Below, in pieces: positions 33,017 to 43,900 of a stretch of 64,000 nt of DNA (within the stretch, counting starts at the first letter, position 1; each line of letters starts with the position of its first letter). The notes beneath the pieces are model-generated. The model was given only the letters and a program-made list of their open reading frames with translations, was not told the DNA's origin and ran no database searches. Source of the stretch: an uncultured Candidatus Melainabacteria bacterium (GTDB lineage Bacteria > Cyanobacteriota > Vampirovibrionia > Gastranaerophilales > Gastranaerophilaceae); NCBI GenBank assembly GCA_934691935.1, contig CAKUTH010000002.1, forward strand, positions 186,001 through 250,000. Reading direction: 5' to 3'. Made by a program: the position numbers and the translations under genes.

Positions 33017-33289
33017 TTACACATTATGCATATTATCAAAAATTTCTTTGCGTTGAACCCAAATTTCCATACCAAGTTTTTCTCCCACTTGGCAAAGTGC
33101 CTCTTTAATCTCCTTAAAAGAACTAGAGGATTGAGAAATATCGCATAACATGAACATTACAAAATGTCCTTGCATCAATGTTTGTTTTATATCTTCAATA
33201 TTAACTTTATATTCAGCAAGAATTGTAGCAACTGATGCTACAATTCCTGTTTTATCTACACCTTGTACCGTAATGATAATCTGTGTCAT
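33017..33289 (-). CDS. ACT-domain protein
   Basis: The 90-residue protein is a single ACT domain of the UPF0237 type: MTQIIITVQGVDKTGIVASV, then ILAEYKVNIEDIKQTLMQG. Such domains bind amino acids and regulate metabolic proteins. AAGGA lies before the ATG, which is 10 nt after the symporter stop on the same strand, so it is co-transcribed with the amino-acid symporter. It may sense the imported amino acid. Confidence 0.85.
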   Translation of the reverse strand: MTQIIITVQGVDKTGIVASVATILAEYKVNIEDIKQTLMQGHFVMFMLCDISQSSSSFKEIKEALCQVGEKLGMEIWVQRKEIFDNMHNV

Positions 33290-33299
33290 TATTTATTCC

Positions 33300-34811
33300 T
33301 TATTTTACAAATAATTTGCCAACATTATGTCTTTTGCAATAATCTTTGAAATCAGCGTGAATTTCAGGTGATAACAAATACAAAGCAATAATGTTTGGAA
33401 CTGACATTGCAATCATCATAGCATCTGTAATATTGATTACTGATGCAACGTTCATTGCTGAACCAACGATGATAAACAAGCAGTAAATAACGTCGAATGA
33501 CAAATTACGTTTGTGACCTTCACCAACTAAGAATGTCCATGCTTTTTGTCCGTAGTATGCCCAAGAAATCAATGTAGACAACGCAAACAAAATAACTACA
33601 ACTGACAATATATATGGGAAGAATGAAATTACTGATTCAAAAGCTGAACTTGCAAGTTCGATACCAGAGATTTGTCCAACTTGTGTTTGATCCAAAATTC
33701 CAGAAAATACAATTGCAAAAGATGTTAACAAACAAAGGATACCTGTCAACAAAGTTTCAAGCAAAGCCACAAAGCCTTGAGAAATTGGTTCATTAGTTTT
33801 TACTGTAGCATAAGCGATTGCGGCAGCACCTGTTCCAGCCTCGTTAGATTGAACAGAACGTCTTAAGCCAATGATGATTGTACCGAACACACCGCCTGCC
33901 ACTGCATGTGGAGAAAATGCCTCTCTTATAATCAATGCAATTGCGTGTGGAATATGAACAAAGTTTGCAAGAATTACAACTAAACCTGCACCAATGTATA
34001 AGAAACACATTGCAGGAACAAGAATTGTTGTGATTTTAGAAATACTTTTAATACCGTCAACAACAGCCAACCAAACAAGAATTGCGATAATTACACCGAA
34101 TACCCAAGCGTAACCATTCATAAAACTGTGTTCGCCACCACTAATCAAAATAAGCTGGTGTGCTGATTGGTTGATTTGAATCATGTTACCGCCAGTGATA
34201 GCACCACCGATACACAAAACAGCGAAGATAACTGACAAAGGTTGTCCTAACCATCTCATCTTTTTACGAGTTAAACCGTGTGCGATATAGTGCATTGGAC
34301 CACCTGATACTGTACCGTCAAGGTTAAATCTTCTGTATTTTACGGCTAACGATGCTTCAATAAACTTGATTGACATACCCAAAATTGCGCCTGCGAAAAT
34401 CCAAAAAGCAGCACCAGGGCCACCGATTGAAATTGAAATCGCAACACCCGCAATACTTCCGATACCGATAGTACCTGACAAAGCTGTTGCCAATGCTTGG
34501 AATGAAGAAACTTCACCATTTGAATCGTCAGAGTTTTTGTCTGCAGGTTTTGAAACAACATCAATTGAATGTTTCAACCCCCAAATAGAAACGCCTCTGA
34601 AAAATATCGTAAAGAATATTCCAGCAAACAAAATCCAGAATATGATAATCGGAACATTTGACCCAAAGAAATTAACAGGATAGAAAATCACATTCGCCAC
34701 GGCATCGGACACAGGCGCAATGTGTTTGTCCATAAAAGCATCAACATTAAATGCGTTAGCTTGTTGAATGTTAAATAAAAGTGTCAAAAGTACGATTAAA
34801 ATTTTGTTCAT
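33300..34811 (-). CDS. sodium:alanine (AGCS-family) symporter
   Basis: The 503-residue inner-membrane protein has about ten membrane helices and AGCS family hallmarks: GTIGIGSIAGVAISISIGGP near residue 110, then GAAFWIFAGAILGMSIKF, GGPMHYIAHG, and SNEAGTGAAAIAYAT near 322. These carriers take up alanine or glycine with sodium. A Lys-free leader-like N-terminus (MNKILIVLLTLLFNIQQANA) resembles a cleavable signal, which some AGCS proteins have. AAAAGGAAA precedes the ATG. It forms an operon with the downstream ACT-domain gene. Confidence 0.92.
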   Translation of the reverse strand: MNKILIVLLTLLFNIQQANAFNVDAFMDKHIAPVSDAVANVIFYPVNFFGSNVPIIIFWILFAGIFFTIFFRGVSIWGLKHSIDVVSKPADKNSDDSNGEVSSFQALATALSGTIGIGSIAGVAISISIGGPGAAFWIFAGAILGMSIKFIEASLAVKYRRFNLDGTVSGGPMHYIAHGLTRKKMRWLGQPLSVIFAVLCIGGAITGGNMIQINQSAHQLILISGGEHSFMNGYAWVFGVIIAILVWLAVVDGIKSISKITTILVPAMCFLYIGAGLVVILANFVHIPHAIALIIREAFSPHAVAGGVFGTIIIGLRRSVQSNEAGTGAAAIAYATVKTNEPISQGFVALLETLLTGILCLLTSFAIVFSGILDQTQVGQISGIELASSAFESVISFFPYILSVVVILFALSTLISWAYYGQKAWTFLVGEGHKRNLSFDVIYCLFIIVGSAMNVASVINITDAMMIAMSVPNIIALYLLSPEIHADFKDYCKRHNVGKLFVK

Positions 34812-34899
34812 TATTTTTATTTCCTTTTCTATATATACCTAGACTAGTGTCAGGGTAAACCAACTCTTATCATTGTAGCAGAAACATGCAAAAATTATG

Positions 34900-35976
34900 T
34901 CAAATAGTAACAATTTGTTGCAAATATTTTGTTGCACATATATTCGGAGTAAGAGTGCTAAGTGTCTTAAAGCCACTGTTAATCAAACTTTCACGCTCTG
35001 CTGGGGTTAGAGAATTTATTTTTTCAAGAGTGTCTTTTATACCATTAATTGTTGGTTCGGTTAAAAATCCGTTCTCTCCATCTTTGATAATTCCGTCAAT
35101 TCCGTCATTTTTTGTGCAAACTGTAATACATCCTTGCGACATTGCCTCTAAGTAAACCATACCAAAAGTTTCACCTACACTAGGCAATACAAAAACATCA
35201 CATTTTTGCATTTGTTTTTGAACTTCTTCAGAAGGTAGCCAACCTGTGAAAGTTGCATTATTGTTGAGTTTTTCAAGTTTTTTGCGAATTTTCCCATCAC
35301 CGATTATGGTCAAATCAAACCTTCCTTTGCACGCCAAAATCAATTTATCTATATTTTTGCGTTTTTTAAAGTTGGCACAAGTAAGGACGGTTAATGCCTT
35401 CTCTCCATTGGTGGGAGAAGGTGCCGAAGGCGGATGAGGGGGAGTTTCAATTCCTGACGGCGCAACGAAAGTTTTTCTCTCAAATTCTGGATAAAGTTTC
35501 AACAATTTGTTTTTTATAACGTAAGAACGGCACGCAATTGCTTTTGCTTTATTCAGAGCGTTTTTCAGGCGTTTTTTGAAATAAAATTTGTAAAGCGGAT
35601 TTGTAAGGATTTCCAAATCAGAATTATGAACACCTGCAACAAATGGTACTTTTAGCTTTTCCGCAAACAAAATTCCAGAAGGCATGTGAGCTATAACTAT
35701 ATCATAGTTGCTTGGTTGCATATCTTTAGGTAATTTTTCTTTAATGTTACCCATAAAAGGTGTCCAGTAGTTTATGTTCAGTACATTTCCGTATTTGCCT
35801 GTTTTGTAAAAGGGTTTGCCCCTCAAAAAAGAGTTGAGAATAAAATTTGGTTTTATTACATCGACTTTATGACCTTGGTTTTGCCACTCTTTGACAAAGT
35901 TTAACAAGGTTTTTGGAGTTGTTTTTTCAGTTTTTTCATTGACTGGATATAAATCTGTGATAAATAAAATTTTCAT
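34900..35976 (-). CDS. GT4-family glycosyltransferase
   Basis: The 358-residue GT-B fold enzyme has the N-terminal Rossmann start MKILFITDLYPVNEKTEKTT and the C-terminal donor-binding signature FVLPSVGETFGMVYLEAMSQ near residue 260 (the E-x7-E motif). It probably transfers a sugar to a polysaccharide or lipid precursor. There are no membrane helices, so it is peripheral or cytoplasmic. A low-complexity insert PPHPPSAPSPTNGEKALT near residue 185 comes from a repeat-like GC-rich stretch (about 35395-35450). TATAAT lies 7 nt before the ATG; it is divergent from the TPR gene. Confidence 0.88.
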   Translation of the reverse strand: MKILFITDLYPVNEKTEKTTPKTLLNFVKEWQNQGHKVDVIKPNFILNSFLRGKPFYKTGKYGNVLNINYWTPFMGNIKEKLPKDMQPSNYDIVIAHMPSGILFAEKLKVPFVAGVHNSDLEILTNPLYKFYFKKRLKNALNKAKAIACRSYVIKNKLLKLYPEFERKTFVAPSGIETPPHPPSAPSPTNGEKALTVLTCANFKKRKNIDKLILACKGRFDLTIIGDGKIRKKLEKLNNNATFTGWLPSEEVQKQMQKCDVFVLPSVGETFGMVYLEAMSQGCITVCTKNDGIDGIIKDGENGFLTEPTINGIKDTLEKINSLTPAERESLINSGFKTLSTLTPNICATKYLQQIVTI

Positions 35977-35983
35977 TATGAGT

Positions 35984-36029
35984 ATTATAACCCGATTTTC
36001 TTGTAATGCAAATATTTTTGGGTTATTAT
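35984..36029. promoter_or_regulatory. back-to-back promoters for the GT4 and TPR genes
   Basis: Plus strand: TTGTAA (36001-36006), a 17-bp spacer, TATTAT (36024-36029), 6 nt to the TPR ATG. Minus strand: TATAAT (35989-35984), 7 nt to the GT4 ATG, with TTTGCA (36012-36007) as a weak -35. The two -35 boxes adjoin, so the promoters compete for overlapping DNA. Confidence 0.7.
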
Positions 36030-36035
36030 TCCATT

Positions 36036-36515
36036 ATGGATTACAAAGAATATTTAGACAAAGGTATACAGGAAACAAATGATGGAAAGTTTGATGAGGC
36101 ATTGCACTCATTAAGTCGTGCTGTGGGTTTAAAACCTGATGATGCGCTTTCGTACTTTTCTTTGGCGATAGTTTATCACAACATGAATGAGTTGGAATCT
36201 GCTTATGATAATTATTCTAAAGCAATTGAGTTTAATCCGAAAATGATTGATGCGTATTACAACCGCGCACAGGCACTTTTGCATGATAAAAACGTTGATG
36301 AAGTAAAGCTAAAGATGGCTTTGGACGATTTGCAAAAAGCTGTTGAATTAGACCCAAAATTTATAGATGCACTTTATTATAGCGCAGTTGTGCAGAAAAA
36401 ATTGGGTGACTATAAAGGTGCGCTGGAAAATCTTGATAAAGTTTTGGCTATTGACCCGCAGGCAATTTATTCACGCGCATTGAAAAAATTGATTAAAGAG
36501 AAGTATTTGAAATAA
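36036..36515 (+). CDS. tetratricopeptide-repeat protein
   Basis: The 159-residue protein has about four TPR units: KGIQETNDGKFDEALHSLSR, then AIVYHNMNELESAYDNYSKA, DLQKAVELDPKFIDALYYSA and KKLGDYKGALENLDKVLAID. It is cytoplasmic by lack of a signal. I choose the ATG at 36036 because the upstream in-frame ATG at 36006 lies between the -35 and -10 boxes of its promoter. The mRNA is predicted leaderless. It is divergent from the GT4 gene. Its partner is unknown. Confidence 0.85.
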   Translation: MDYKEYLDKGIQETNDGKFDEALHSLSRAVGLKPDDALSYFSLAIVYHNMNELESAYDNYSKAIEFNPKMIDAYYNRAQALLHDKNVDEVKLKMALDDLQKAVELDPKFIDALYYSAVVQKKLGDYKGALENLDKVLAIDPQAIYSRALKKLIKEKYLK

Positions 36516-36534
36516 GTTAGTTGGTAAGCAAGCC

Positions 36535-36558
36535 GTAGGTTGGGCTTTCTAGCCCAAC
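36535..36558 (+). repeat. REP-like hairpin, copy 5, with compensatory stem change
   Basis: GTAG followed by GTTGGGCT, a TTCT loop and AGCCCAAC. Compared with copy 2, one stem pair has switched from G-C to C-G on both sides, keeping the 8-bp stem intact. Confidence 0.85.
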
Positions 36559-36570
36559 AACGAAACTGAT

Positions 36571-36648
36571 AAAGTAAGTAAGAGGATACTAAGATACTAG
36601 GGCACTAAGGCACTAGGGAGTTTATGTAAGTAAGTAGGTAAGTAAGTT
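36571..36648. repeat. GTAA-type tracts with ACTAGGGCACTAAGG units
   Basis: AAAGTAAGTAAG and TGTAAGTAAGTAGG blocks flank a short AGATACTAGGGCACTAAGG segment similar to the one beginning at about 2560. Nothing else is seen between the TPR gene and the pilin promoter. Confidence 0.75.
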
Positions 36649-36671
36649 TATTATCAACTTTACAACCCCAC

Positions 36672-36700
36672 TTGAAAAATTTGAACATATATGTCATAAT
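36672..36700 (+). promoter_or_regulatory. promoter of the pilin-like gene
   Basis: TTGAAA (36672-36677), a 17-bp spacer, CATAAT (36695-36700), then 6 nt to the ATG at 36707. Confidence 0.75.
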
Positions 36701-36706
36701 AAATAT

Positions 36707-37591
36707 ATGGACAGAGAACACGGAGTTAATGAGATGAAAGAATTCAGAGTGTTGAAAACCCTTGATGTGCAAGGGATAGAACCCAATGGGGGGGGGGCTT
36801 TAAGCTCTAACGTAAGTAAGTTAGGAAGTAAGGAAGTAAGGAAGATTTGTTATCTTGAGCGAAGCGGAAGGAGAAAGGTAGCCTTTACATTAGCAGAGGT
36901 TCTCATCACCCTTGGTATCATCGGTGTTGTGGCGGCGTTGACGATACCTAACGTTATCCAACACTATAAAAAGCAAGAAGTTGTTGCGAGATTAAAATCC
37001 GCAGAAAGCATTTTTAGTCAAATGTTATATTTTTCGGTTGCCGAAAATGGTGACCCGCAAAACTGGGATTTGGCAGATCACGAAGGAGCTTCAAGTCAGG
37101 CAACTTCAAGGGAAGAAATTGCTACAAGAATAACTGAGAAATATTTTTTACCTTATTTAAAAGCTAACAAATATTATGGATTTACATCATTAAAAAGAGC
37201 TGGTTATCCTGTATATCATAGAGCTGACGGTTCTTTGCAAAAATGGAATATGGATGATAAAAACTGGGAAGCTTGTATTATTGAATTCTCTAATGGAATG
37301 ACGGTTTTTCTAGCACCTAATAATTATGGAGCTGATGAAAATGGTGTAATTCATTATACAGGCTTTTTACTGTATATAGATATAAATGGCAAAAAAGGTC
37401 CAAATGTGTGGGGACGCGATGTATTTATGGCAGATATAGATACCCAAAAAGGAAGATTTGTTTGGCATGGTTCTTCCGCTAGTAGAAGTTCTTTAAAAGA
37501 TGCTTGTGGTGGAGATTATACCTATTATTGTGGAGCTTTGATTTGGAAAGACGGCTATGAAATCAAAGATGATTATCCTGTAAGGCTGTAA
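36707..37591 (+). CDS. type IV pilin/pseudopilin-like protein with an enlarged, repeat-derived leader
   Basis: The 294-residue protein carries the prepilin signature FTLAEVLITLGIIGVVAALT at about residues 60-79, with a basic stretch (SGRRKVA) before it, so PilD-type peptidase should process it. The mature part is a typical Gram-negative type IVa-like globular domain with Trp and Cys pairs (CGGDYTYYCG near the end). Normal leaders are 6-25 residues, but here about 58 precede the cleavage region. That leader contains a ten-G tract (36788-36797) and a GTAA repeat block (36809-36843). There is no in-frame start codon nearer the signature. Length changes in the G tract would switch the gene off or on. 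Confidence 0.82.
   Translation: MDREHGVNEMKEFRVLKTLDVQGIEPNGGGALSSNVSKLGSKEVRKICYLERSGRRKVAFTLAEVLITLGIIGVVAALTIPNVIQHYKKQEVVARLKSAESIFSQMLYFSVAENGDPQNWDLADHEGASSQATSREEIATRITEKYFLPYLKANKYYGFTSLKRAGYPVYHRADGSLQKWNMDDKNWEACIIEFSNGMTVFLAPNNYGADENGVIHYTGFLLYIDINGKKGPNVWGRDVFMADIDTQKGRFVWHGSSASRSSLKDACGGDYTYYCGALIWKDGYEIKDDYPVRL
36788..36797 (+). repeat. ten-G homopolymer inside the pilin leader
   Basis: Ten consecutive G in coding sequence of an AT-rich genome, between the start codon and the prepilin signature. The present length keeps the frame open. Confidence 0.9.
36809..36843. repeat. GTAA-type tract inside the pilin coding sequence
   Basis: AACGTAAGTAAG, TTAGG and AAGTAAGG units encode the Ser/Lys/Val part of the leader. 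It belongs to the same family as the intergenic tracts. Confidence 0.75.
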
Positions 37592-37681
37592 AACTTTTGG
37601 CGAATGCAACGTGATACTTGGTACAAAATTATTTTGACCCATTTCAGAAAATAAAAAGACAAAAATTTTTTAAAAAAGGGG

Positions 37682-37709
37682 TTTACAAAAAAAAATCAGC
37701 ATGTACAAT
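37682..37709 (+). promoter_or_regulatory. promoter of tRNA-Ala
   Basis: TTTACA (37682-37687), a 16-bp spacer and TACAAT (37704-37709), about 45 bp upstream of the tRNA. Confidence 0.7.
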
Positions 37710-37753
37710 AAGAATTGTGACAAGTGAATAGCGACCCGCTTTTCAAAAGTTGT

Positions 37754-37826
37754 GGGGGATTAGCTCAATTGGTAGAGCACCTGCTTTGCACGCAGGGGGT
37801 TAGGAGTTCGAGTCTCCTATTCTCCA
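37754..37826 (+). tRNA. tRNA-Ala (anticodon UGC)
   Basis: Acceptor GGGGGAT with ATTCTCC, D-arm AGCTCAATTGGTAGAGC, anticodon arm CCTGC-TTTGCAC-GCAGG with anticodon TGC, T-arm AGGAG-TTCGAGT-CTCCT. CCA is not encoded. Confidence 0.95.
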
Positions 37827-37828
37827 AA

Positions 37829-37865
37829 AAATAGAGGTAAGATTTCTCTTTACCTCTATTTTTTT
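37829..37865 (+). terminator. Rho-independent terminator of tRNA-Ala
   Basis: AATAGAGGTAA pairs with TTACCTCTATT (11 bp) and is followed by seven T. Confidence 0.92.
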
Positions 37866-37960
37866 ATATTGTTTAAAGGATATGACTTAAAAATCTCTGT
37901 ACAGAAAGCTATTTAGTTATTTAAAATTTTTGTTTTTACTGGCGTTTAGTATGCTCAAAT

Positions 37961-37988
37961 TTGATTTATTTGTTATTTAAGTTACAAT
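37961..37988 (+). promoter_or_regulatory. promoter of the autotransporter gene
   Basis: TTGATT (37961-37966), a 16-bp spacer and TACAAT (37983-37988). The ATG at 37998 follows after 9 nt without a Shine-Dalgarno sequence. Confidence 0.65.
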
Positions 37989-37997
37989 GTTATAGTA

Positions 37998-40900
37998 ATG
38001 AAGAAGCTGGGAAGCAAACGAAAGAGAACCAATATATTATTATATTCAGCAATCTTATCGTTAATGTTAGGTAGCAATAATTTTGCTAATGCTGAAGACA
38101 TTGTTGCTACAGTATCTTCGGGGAAGGAATTAAAGAGTGTAATATCAAATGCAAAAAATCCAACCAAAATTCAATTTGCAAAGGATATAGATATTACTGA
38201 TTTGAATATTATACCTCTTGGGACAAGTGCAATTGAAATTGATGCTGAGGGTAAGAGTTTGAAAAATACAAAGGATTCCAGATTTACCTTTGTTGATAAT
38301 TCTAGTTTAACCCTAAAGAACATGAAGTATGTAGGAAACAACACCAGCATAAATATAAGTAATGCAAATTCAACTATAATATTAGAAAATGTAGCAATCA
38401 GTGGCAGAACAACTTCTAACGTAAAAATTGGCCCAGTGTTATATTTAGAAGCCTGTGATGTGACTTTAGATAATGTTAGTATTTCATCAAGTAGGGTTAA
38501 TATTTCAAATAATAGTATTAAAGGTGGGGCAATATATCTTGAAACCGCTAAATCCAAAGGTATCATAACAGATTTAATAGATAACCAAATTACATCGGCT
38601 GAAAGTGTTTCTGGTGGATTGATTTATAATAGACGAACCTTAACTCCAAGTGGCGAGTTGAATTTGAAAGGCGATGTAAAAGAAAATAAAGTTACTGCTA
38701 ATAATATTGCTGGTGGAATTCTTAATAATGACGAAAGTAATATCAATTCAATACATTGGAATGAAGTAAAAGACAACAAGATAATTACATTAAAAAACTC
38801 AATTACTGGCGGAGTTATACAAAACAAATCAGGAACGATAGACAAGTTACATATTAATTCTTTTTCTAACAATACAATTACTTCAAATTTAAAAATTGAT
38901 GGCGGAATTTTGTACAATGAAAGTGGAACAATTAACGGAACACTGGAAATTGGGCAAATAGTTGGAAATACTATAAAAGCAAAAACTGATTTCAACGGTT
39001 TGATTACAAATGTTGCTGGAAATATTGATTCTATTTCAATAGGTTCTATTTCGGATAACAATTTTGAGATGAATTTTATGCGTGGCGGGATTATAAATCT
39101 TCAAGGTGCAAATGTTAATGATATAACTATTGGTGAAGTTAATAATAACGTTATTACAGGAAATGAAAACTCTACTTCTACTGGTTTTATATTGTATTTA
39201 AGAGAACTAACCAGCGATTCGACAATCTCATCTAATATAGGAAATGTTACGGTAGGTCAAATTAATGGAAATACTATAAAAGCAACGAATATTACTTCTT
39301 TATTATTGCGTTCGGCATTAGTTCCTGTGGAAAATGCTACTGTAATTTCAAAAAATGGAAATGTTACTGTTGGAGAAATTAGTAATAATAATTTAGTTGC
39401 TGTTGATTGTAATGATAATGCTCGTGGTGGAATTATTTATAATTTTCTTCATGGTGGTATAAAAACTACAAACACTACAGTTAGTCTTGGAGATATAAAT
39501 TTAAAACAAGTTTCTAATAATCGTTTAGAAAGCACAATTTCGGGATCAGCTTTAGATAACACAAAGGCTTTAGGTGGCAGGCATGCTTCTGGAGGAATTA
39601 TTGCAAATTCAATTCAATCTTGCCAAGGTTCTGTTATTATCAAAAGTATAAATGGTGAATATGTTGGGAATTCTCTTGTTTCAAACTCAAAAATAATGGA
39701 TGCAAGTGGTGGTGTAATTTCCAATTCTGTTAATGGGCAAGGGAATGCCTTTGTTGGAATTGGTTATACTCTTGATGAAAATAATAAAATAGTTTCAGTC
39801 AAAGATGCGATTTTAGGGACTTATAAAAATAACTATGTGCAATCGGAAGAACTTATGGCAAATGGAGGTGTTATTGCAAATTATGTCGAAAGTTCAAAGA
39901 ATAATGATATTGCTCAAATCGGAAATATTAAAGCAGATTTTAGCGAAAATTATGTTGTGTCAAATAAAAATAATGCCTATGGCGGGGTAATATCAAATTT
40001 TTATGTAAAATCGCAAAATGATTACAAAAATGCAATTATCGACTCTATAAATGGTACATTTGAAAACAATTATGCAGAAACAAAATCAACAGATGTTTCA
40101 AAAGGTGCATTTGGTGGCGCAATTAGTAATACTGCAACTATTAAGGCTATAAATAATTCTATTTTTAGAAACAATTACGCAGTGTCGGCTAATAATACTG
40201 AAAATAAGGCTTTAGGCGGAGCTATTTATACAAAGCAAGATTTAACTATTAACGCAGACGGTGGATTGACTGAATTCACGGGCAATTATATTTCAACAGA
40301 CGGTGGCACAACCAAAAAATACGAAGCAATTTATGTTGATGCAGGAGATAAAACGCTTACTTTAAATGCAACTGCAAACGGCACTAAAAGTGGCACAATA
40401 TTATTAAACGATTATATTAATGGTGTAAAAGGTTATAATGTGTCGTTGACGGGGGATTCAACCAGCACAATAAAATTATATAATAATGCTGATTTTAAAG
40501 GTGGTGCAAATGTAACTGTCGGGGATAATATTGTTATTGATACGGCAGATGGAGCTGTACAAAATTTTTCAGAAATTAATTCTTTGACTTCGAGTGCAAA
40601 TGCTAAATATAATATTGATTTGGTTTTGTCAAATGCAAGCAGTAGCAAGTTGGATTATTCTGTTGGTGAAGTTGCAGACGGTTTTATTACACAAACATCA
40701 TCAAGTGGTCTTGTGACTTTGGATAATTTGAAAATTATAACTGGTTCGTCAGATGATTTAATCAATAAAAATTTAAAAATTCAAATAATAAAAAATACTG
40801 ATAACACAGATAATTTACAGCTTGCATTAAGTAATAAATTGACACCGTTTTTGTCAACAGAAGGCAGAATATCACAGGTTATTACAAAAGAAACAAAGAA

Positions 40901-43900
40901 TCTAACGCCAACCGTAAATTATAAAGATATATTTGGCGATATTGTAACAACAAAAGATATTTATGGAATATTAGGGTTGGACAAAACAAATACAACAAAT
41001 GACAGTCTTAATATAAAAATTACTCAAATTGATTCTAATACTGTTACAACAATCGCGGATGTTTTGGCGGAGTTGACTAAAACTGAAATAAAAGATGCCA
41101 GCGGTAATATTTTAGATAAAACATTTAACCTTTTTGACGAAGATTCTCTTGGAAATAAAACCCCAGCGAATTATAAAGTATCAGACAATTTTGGTACGAC
41201 ATATAATAATCTAAACATTGTTGGCGCGACAAATACAGATTCTTCTGGAAAACTTGTTTTATCTGAATTAGATTTGAACGAAAAAACTTCGTTTGTTGTA
41301 AATTCAGGTTCGACCCTAAATATTTCTGATATAAAGCTAAAAGGAAATGAAACTGTTATTACAAATAATAACGGTAATTTAATTTTTACAAATAACAATA
41401 TTATTGATGGTAAAGTTACTGGTACAACCGCAACAAATACAGGTACTTTGGAAATTAATGCCGACAATTTAGATGTTGTGTTAACAAATAATGGCACTTT
41501 GAATTTAAACACAGGTGTTATAACAAAAGAAATTACAGGAAGTGGCATAACGCAAATAGCTGGCGCGGTCAAAAATGATGCGACAATATCTCAAAGTGTT
41601 AATGTAAATTCATCAGGTAGCTTAACGGTAAACGCAAATATCGGGGATTTAGTAAATAATGGAACAGTAAATGCAAACACAAGCAATTTAGCAGGTTCAA
41701 TAAATAACTCTGGAATATTGAATTTGTCAGGAACATTAGATAAAGAAATTTCAGGACTCGGAACAACAAAAGTAAACGGAACATTAAATTTATCACCATC
41801 GGTATCAATTGATGGGATATTAGATTTGAATAACGGAACAATATCTACAAGTGATTTAAGTTATTCAAAATATGATATTACAACAATAAACGGCTCAGGA
41901 AATGCTACAATAGATGTCGATTGGACTAACTCCAAAGCTGATACATTTAATTGTACATCAGGAAATGGAGTATTAAATTTAACATTAAACGAAACTTCAA
42001 CAGAAAATATTTGGGATACAAAAACAATTCAAATCACAAATGGCGGGGTTGGAATATCTTTAAACACAACAACAGGGATTAAAGAAAGAGAAATTCTCGG
42101 CTCTGAGGAATTACGAGCAAATACTAACTGGTCAGATAAATTCGGTTCTTGGAAAAGAATAGATACATACAGCGAAAAAACATCTGCCATAAAATCAGAA
42201 GGTTCGTTGATTAATGATACAATTCAGTATGAAGTTATTAAAACAAGTGAAGGAACTAAGTCATACACAACTGACGGAGATACTTTATCTCTAATAGTTC
42301 AAAATACCGTTGCAGGCTCAAAAGATAAAACATTTACAACTACAAATGCAAATGATACATATACCGTAAAAGAAAATTTAGGAATTTTGGCGGATAATTT
42401 GACAATTTCAGGAGCTACTGATGGGACAAATACTTCAACAATTATTCTCGGTGACAAGCAAGGTATTACAATATCAGATACAAATTCTTTAACCATAAAA
42501 GATGTAAAAATAACATCTGATGGCTCAATTATTAACGCAACAAGCAATGAAGCCAAAATTATATTAGATAATGCAAATTTGCAAGGGGATGTTTTAAATC
42601 AAGGTGACTTGAGTGTTAAAAATTCGACATCAGTATCAAAAATCACAGGTACAGGCAAGACAAATATTGATACTACAGGGAAATTATCTGTATCAGAGTT
42701 AACTCAAAGTGAATTGACAAATGCTGGGAATTTAACAGTTGATAACTTACAAATATCAACAAGTGCAAATAATTCAGGAACAATTACAAATAACGGCTTG
42801 ATATCTGGCATTAAAAATCTTATAAACACTGGTACTATTAACGGAAATGGACAACTGGAAATTTCGGATACATCTAGTAATACTGGAAATATTTCTCAAT
42901 CAATTATAAAAGTATCAGGGACATTAGATAATACACTCGGAACATTAACTGCTACAAATAAAATTCAAAACATAGGCAGTATAACAACAATAGCAGATAA
43001 AATTATCGCAACAAATGGGATTATCAATGATGGTTCTTTAACATTAACAAATGGAACTTTATCAACTCAAATTTCTGGAAATGGTGATACGAATATAACT
43101 GGTGCAGTAACTAATAATGTCGCAATATCTCAAAGTGTTAACGTAAATTCATCAGGTAGCTTAACAGTAAACGCAAATATCGGGGATTTAGTAAATAATG
43201 GAACAGTAAATGCGAACACAAGCAATTTAGCAGGTTCAATAAATAACTCTGGAATGTTGAATTTGTCAGGAACATTAGATAAAGAAATTTCAGGGCTCGG
43301 TACAACAAAAGTTGTCGGCGATAGTTTTACATTGTCAAACGGAGCAGTTGTTAAAGGTACTTTGGATGTAAACAATCAAACATTGAATATCACTGCGACA
43401 AATACTGATAATATGTTTAATAGTGTGAATATAAATTCTGGAACACTAAACTTAATCAATAATAATGTCAATAACTTGTCAGCAAATTCATTTAATATAA
43501 GCGGAGATGTTAATTTATTATTAGATGCTGATTTGGCGAAAGTTTCAATGGATAGACTTCCGTCAACAACAGTTGCAAGCGGTATTATTAACGTAAAAGG
43601 TATAAACTTGTTATCTGATTCTGCACAAGAAAAAGTTTATATTCCATTTGCCTACGACAGTTTTAAGGATAAAGTTCAAACAAGCGTAACAACAGTGGGT
43701 AAAGATGTTAATAACGAATATCAGACAACTACATTTGCTCCAATATTTAAGTATAATGTAAGTTATAATCCGAATGATGGTAATTTTTTATTTTCTCGTG
43801 GTGGCGGAAAAAGTTCAGCAGATTTCAACCCTGCGGTATTATCTAGCGCAATAAATTCACAAATCGGAGCATATTCTGCCGTAAATGAAACCTTTAATTA

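Noticed and set aside
38171..43375. Several long open frames on the minus strand inside the autotransporter gene
   Set aside because: They mirror the repetitive, codon-biased coding strand and have no start signals; they are antisense shadows.
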